Below are positions 37,568 through 38,248 of a stretch of DNA of 38,248 bases, one piece after another. The stretch's first letter is position 1. Every line of letters starts with the position of its first letter. Under the pieces are notes generated by a model. The model was not told the origin of the DNA, ran no database searches, and saw only the letters and a list, made by a program, of their open reading frames with translations. A program made the translations under genes and the position numbers. This stretch comes from an uncultured Paraglaciecola sp. GTDB lineage: Bacteria; Pseudomonadota; Gammaproteobacteria; Enterobacterales; Alteromonadaceae. The DNA lies in the NCBI RefSeq assembly GCF_913020055.1, contig NZ_CAJWCF010000041.1:1-38248 (forward strand), in the 5' to 3' direction.

Positions 37568-38248
37568 CGGCGGCTAACTCTCTTGTACTTATAGCCCCAA
37601 TAATAACTGGTAATTCTGCCTCATATATTCCTGTCCCTGGTCTTTTCAAGACCAGCTGAACAGCTGTAAATACCTCTCCTTGTTTTACATCCTTGGCAAG
37701 AAACAGGCTTTTTCTTGACACTTTGCGCATTTGAATTTCTTCATCTTGAATAGATTTTAACGGAGAACCTAATGCAACTTCTGTTTCCCGTATTGCACTA
37801 ACAAGCTCTGTAAATTCTTTTGGGTCACTTGATGCTTTATGGTCTGGTCCAGGCATGCTCTTATCTAGTGTAAAATGTTTTTCCACGATAGTTGCACCAA
37901 GCGCTACAGCTGCAACAGCAGGAAGGGGACCTATTGCGTGATCTGAATAACCCACATCACAAAGAAAGGCACTTTTTAAAGTTTTCATCACATTTAAGTT
38001 TAAACTTTCAATCGCACAAGGGTAATTAGAAACGCAATGCAAAAGCGTTAATTTACAATTATATTTACGATAAATATCTACAACTTGTTCAATTTCCCCC
38101 AATATAGCCATGCCTGTAGAAACAATAGCAAGCTTGGCATGCTGAGCAATAAACTTATGAAGCGATAGATCTACAATATCTGCCGATGCTGTTTTAAATA
38201 TTTTGACCCCAATTGAAACTAAAAACTCTGCACTTTCTACATCATAAG
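37530..38248 (-). CDS. neuB: N-acetylneuraminate synthase family protein NeuB, 3' part
   Basis: NeuB condenses phosphoenolpyruvate with an N-acetylated six-carbon sugar to form a nine-carbon nonulosonic acid. The window holds the last 239 codons; the frame is open to the right edge and the start lies outside it. 'FKTASADI', 'IVSTGMAILGEIE', 'LLHCVSNYPC' and 'VEKHFTLDKSMPGPDHKAS' are barrel motifs, and the last 60 residues are the SAF/antifreeze-like domain ('RKSLFLAKDVKQGEVF', 'KRPGTGI'). Sequence alone does not separate sialic, legionaminic and pseudaminic acid synthases. Products of this kind usually decorate flagellin or capsule and LPS. Confidence 0.95.
   Translation of the reverse strand, partial: YDVESAEFLVSIGVKIFKTASADIVDLSLHKFIAQHAKLAIVSTGMAILGEIEQVVDIYRKYNCKLTLLHCVSNYPCAIESLNLNVMKTLKSAFLCDVGYSDHAIGPLPAVAAVALGATIVEKHFTLDKSMPGPDHKASSDPKEFTELVSAIRETEVALGSPLKSIQDEEIQMRKVSRKSLFLAKDVKQGEVFTAVQLVLKRPGTGIYEAELPVIIGAISTRELAAGEMLKVGDYKVV

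Overview
The window is AT-rich gammaproteobacterial chromosome. Gene content and order fit the marine Alteromonadales, most like Paraglaciecola/Glaciecola/Alteromonas: sodium-type PomAB stators next to xseB-ispA-dxs, a degenerate RibBX, a RpoE/ChrR system and a PEP-CTERM surface protein. The genus is an inference from protein resemblance; there is no rRNA or tRNA to anchor it.

Layout. (1) 1-3000: a minus-strand gene is just entered at the left edge, behind a perfect LexA box. Divergent from it is a decayed PrsT-type TPR gene of the PEP-CTERM/exosortase system. (2) 3045-8560: core block clpB, pgeF, rluD (minus) and bamD (plus), with a sigma-32-like promoter before clpB. (3) 8582-15037: a photo-oxidative stress module. 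An ECF11-type sigma factor and ChrR anti-sigma lie next to a LON-domain protein and face a five-gene lipid operon (flavin amine oxidase, DUF1365, cyclopropane-fatty-acid-synthase-like enzyme, chalcone-isomerase-like, DUF3833 lipoprotein). Three promoters of one architecture (TGATC/AGATC, 18 bases, GTATNNA) tie them together. (4) 15134-21460: an RpiB-family isomerase, pomAB, then xseB-ispA-dxs. (5) 21461-26895: an accessory island between dxs and pgpA, two core blocks that are near neighbours in E. coli and Vibrio. It holds two copies of a structured dispersed repeat, a DUF1919 gene, a PEP-CTERM fibro-slime protein with a sigma-54-like promoter, an IS91-type transposase remnant, and a GH12-like lipoprotein gene put out of frame by a tetranucleotide repeat. 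(6) 26896-34286: core block glyA, nrdR, ribD, ribE, ribBX, ribH, nusB, thiL, pgpA, all minus. (7) 34444-38248: a Gfo/Idh oxidoreductase, then the downstream end of a nonulosonic-acid (sialic/legionaminic type) cluster: neuB, neuD, and a chimeric gene in which a sugar-phosphate isomerase barrel is joined in frame to a periplasmic solute-binding domain with no signal peptide.

The most unusual items are the isomerase/solute-binding chimera, the (TGCT)3 frameshift in the GH12-like gene, the covarying hairpin shared by the two dispersed repeats, the three-promoter ECF regulon, and the doubly broken prsT-like gene in a chromosome that still carries a PEP-CTERM substrate. I saw no CRISPR array, rRNA or tRNA.
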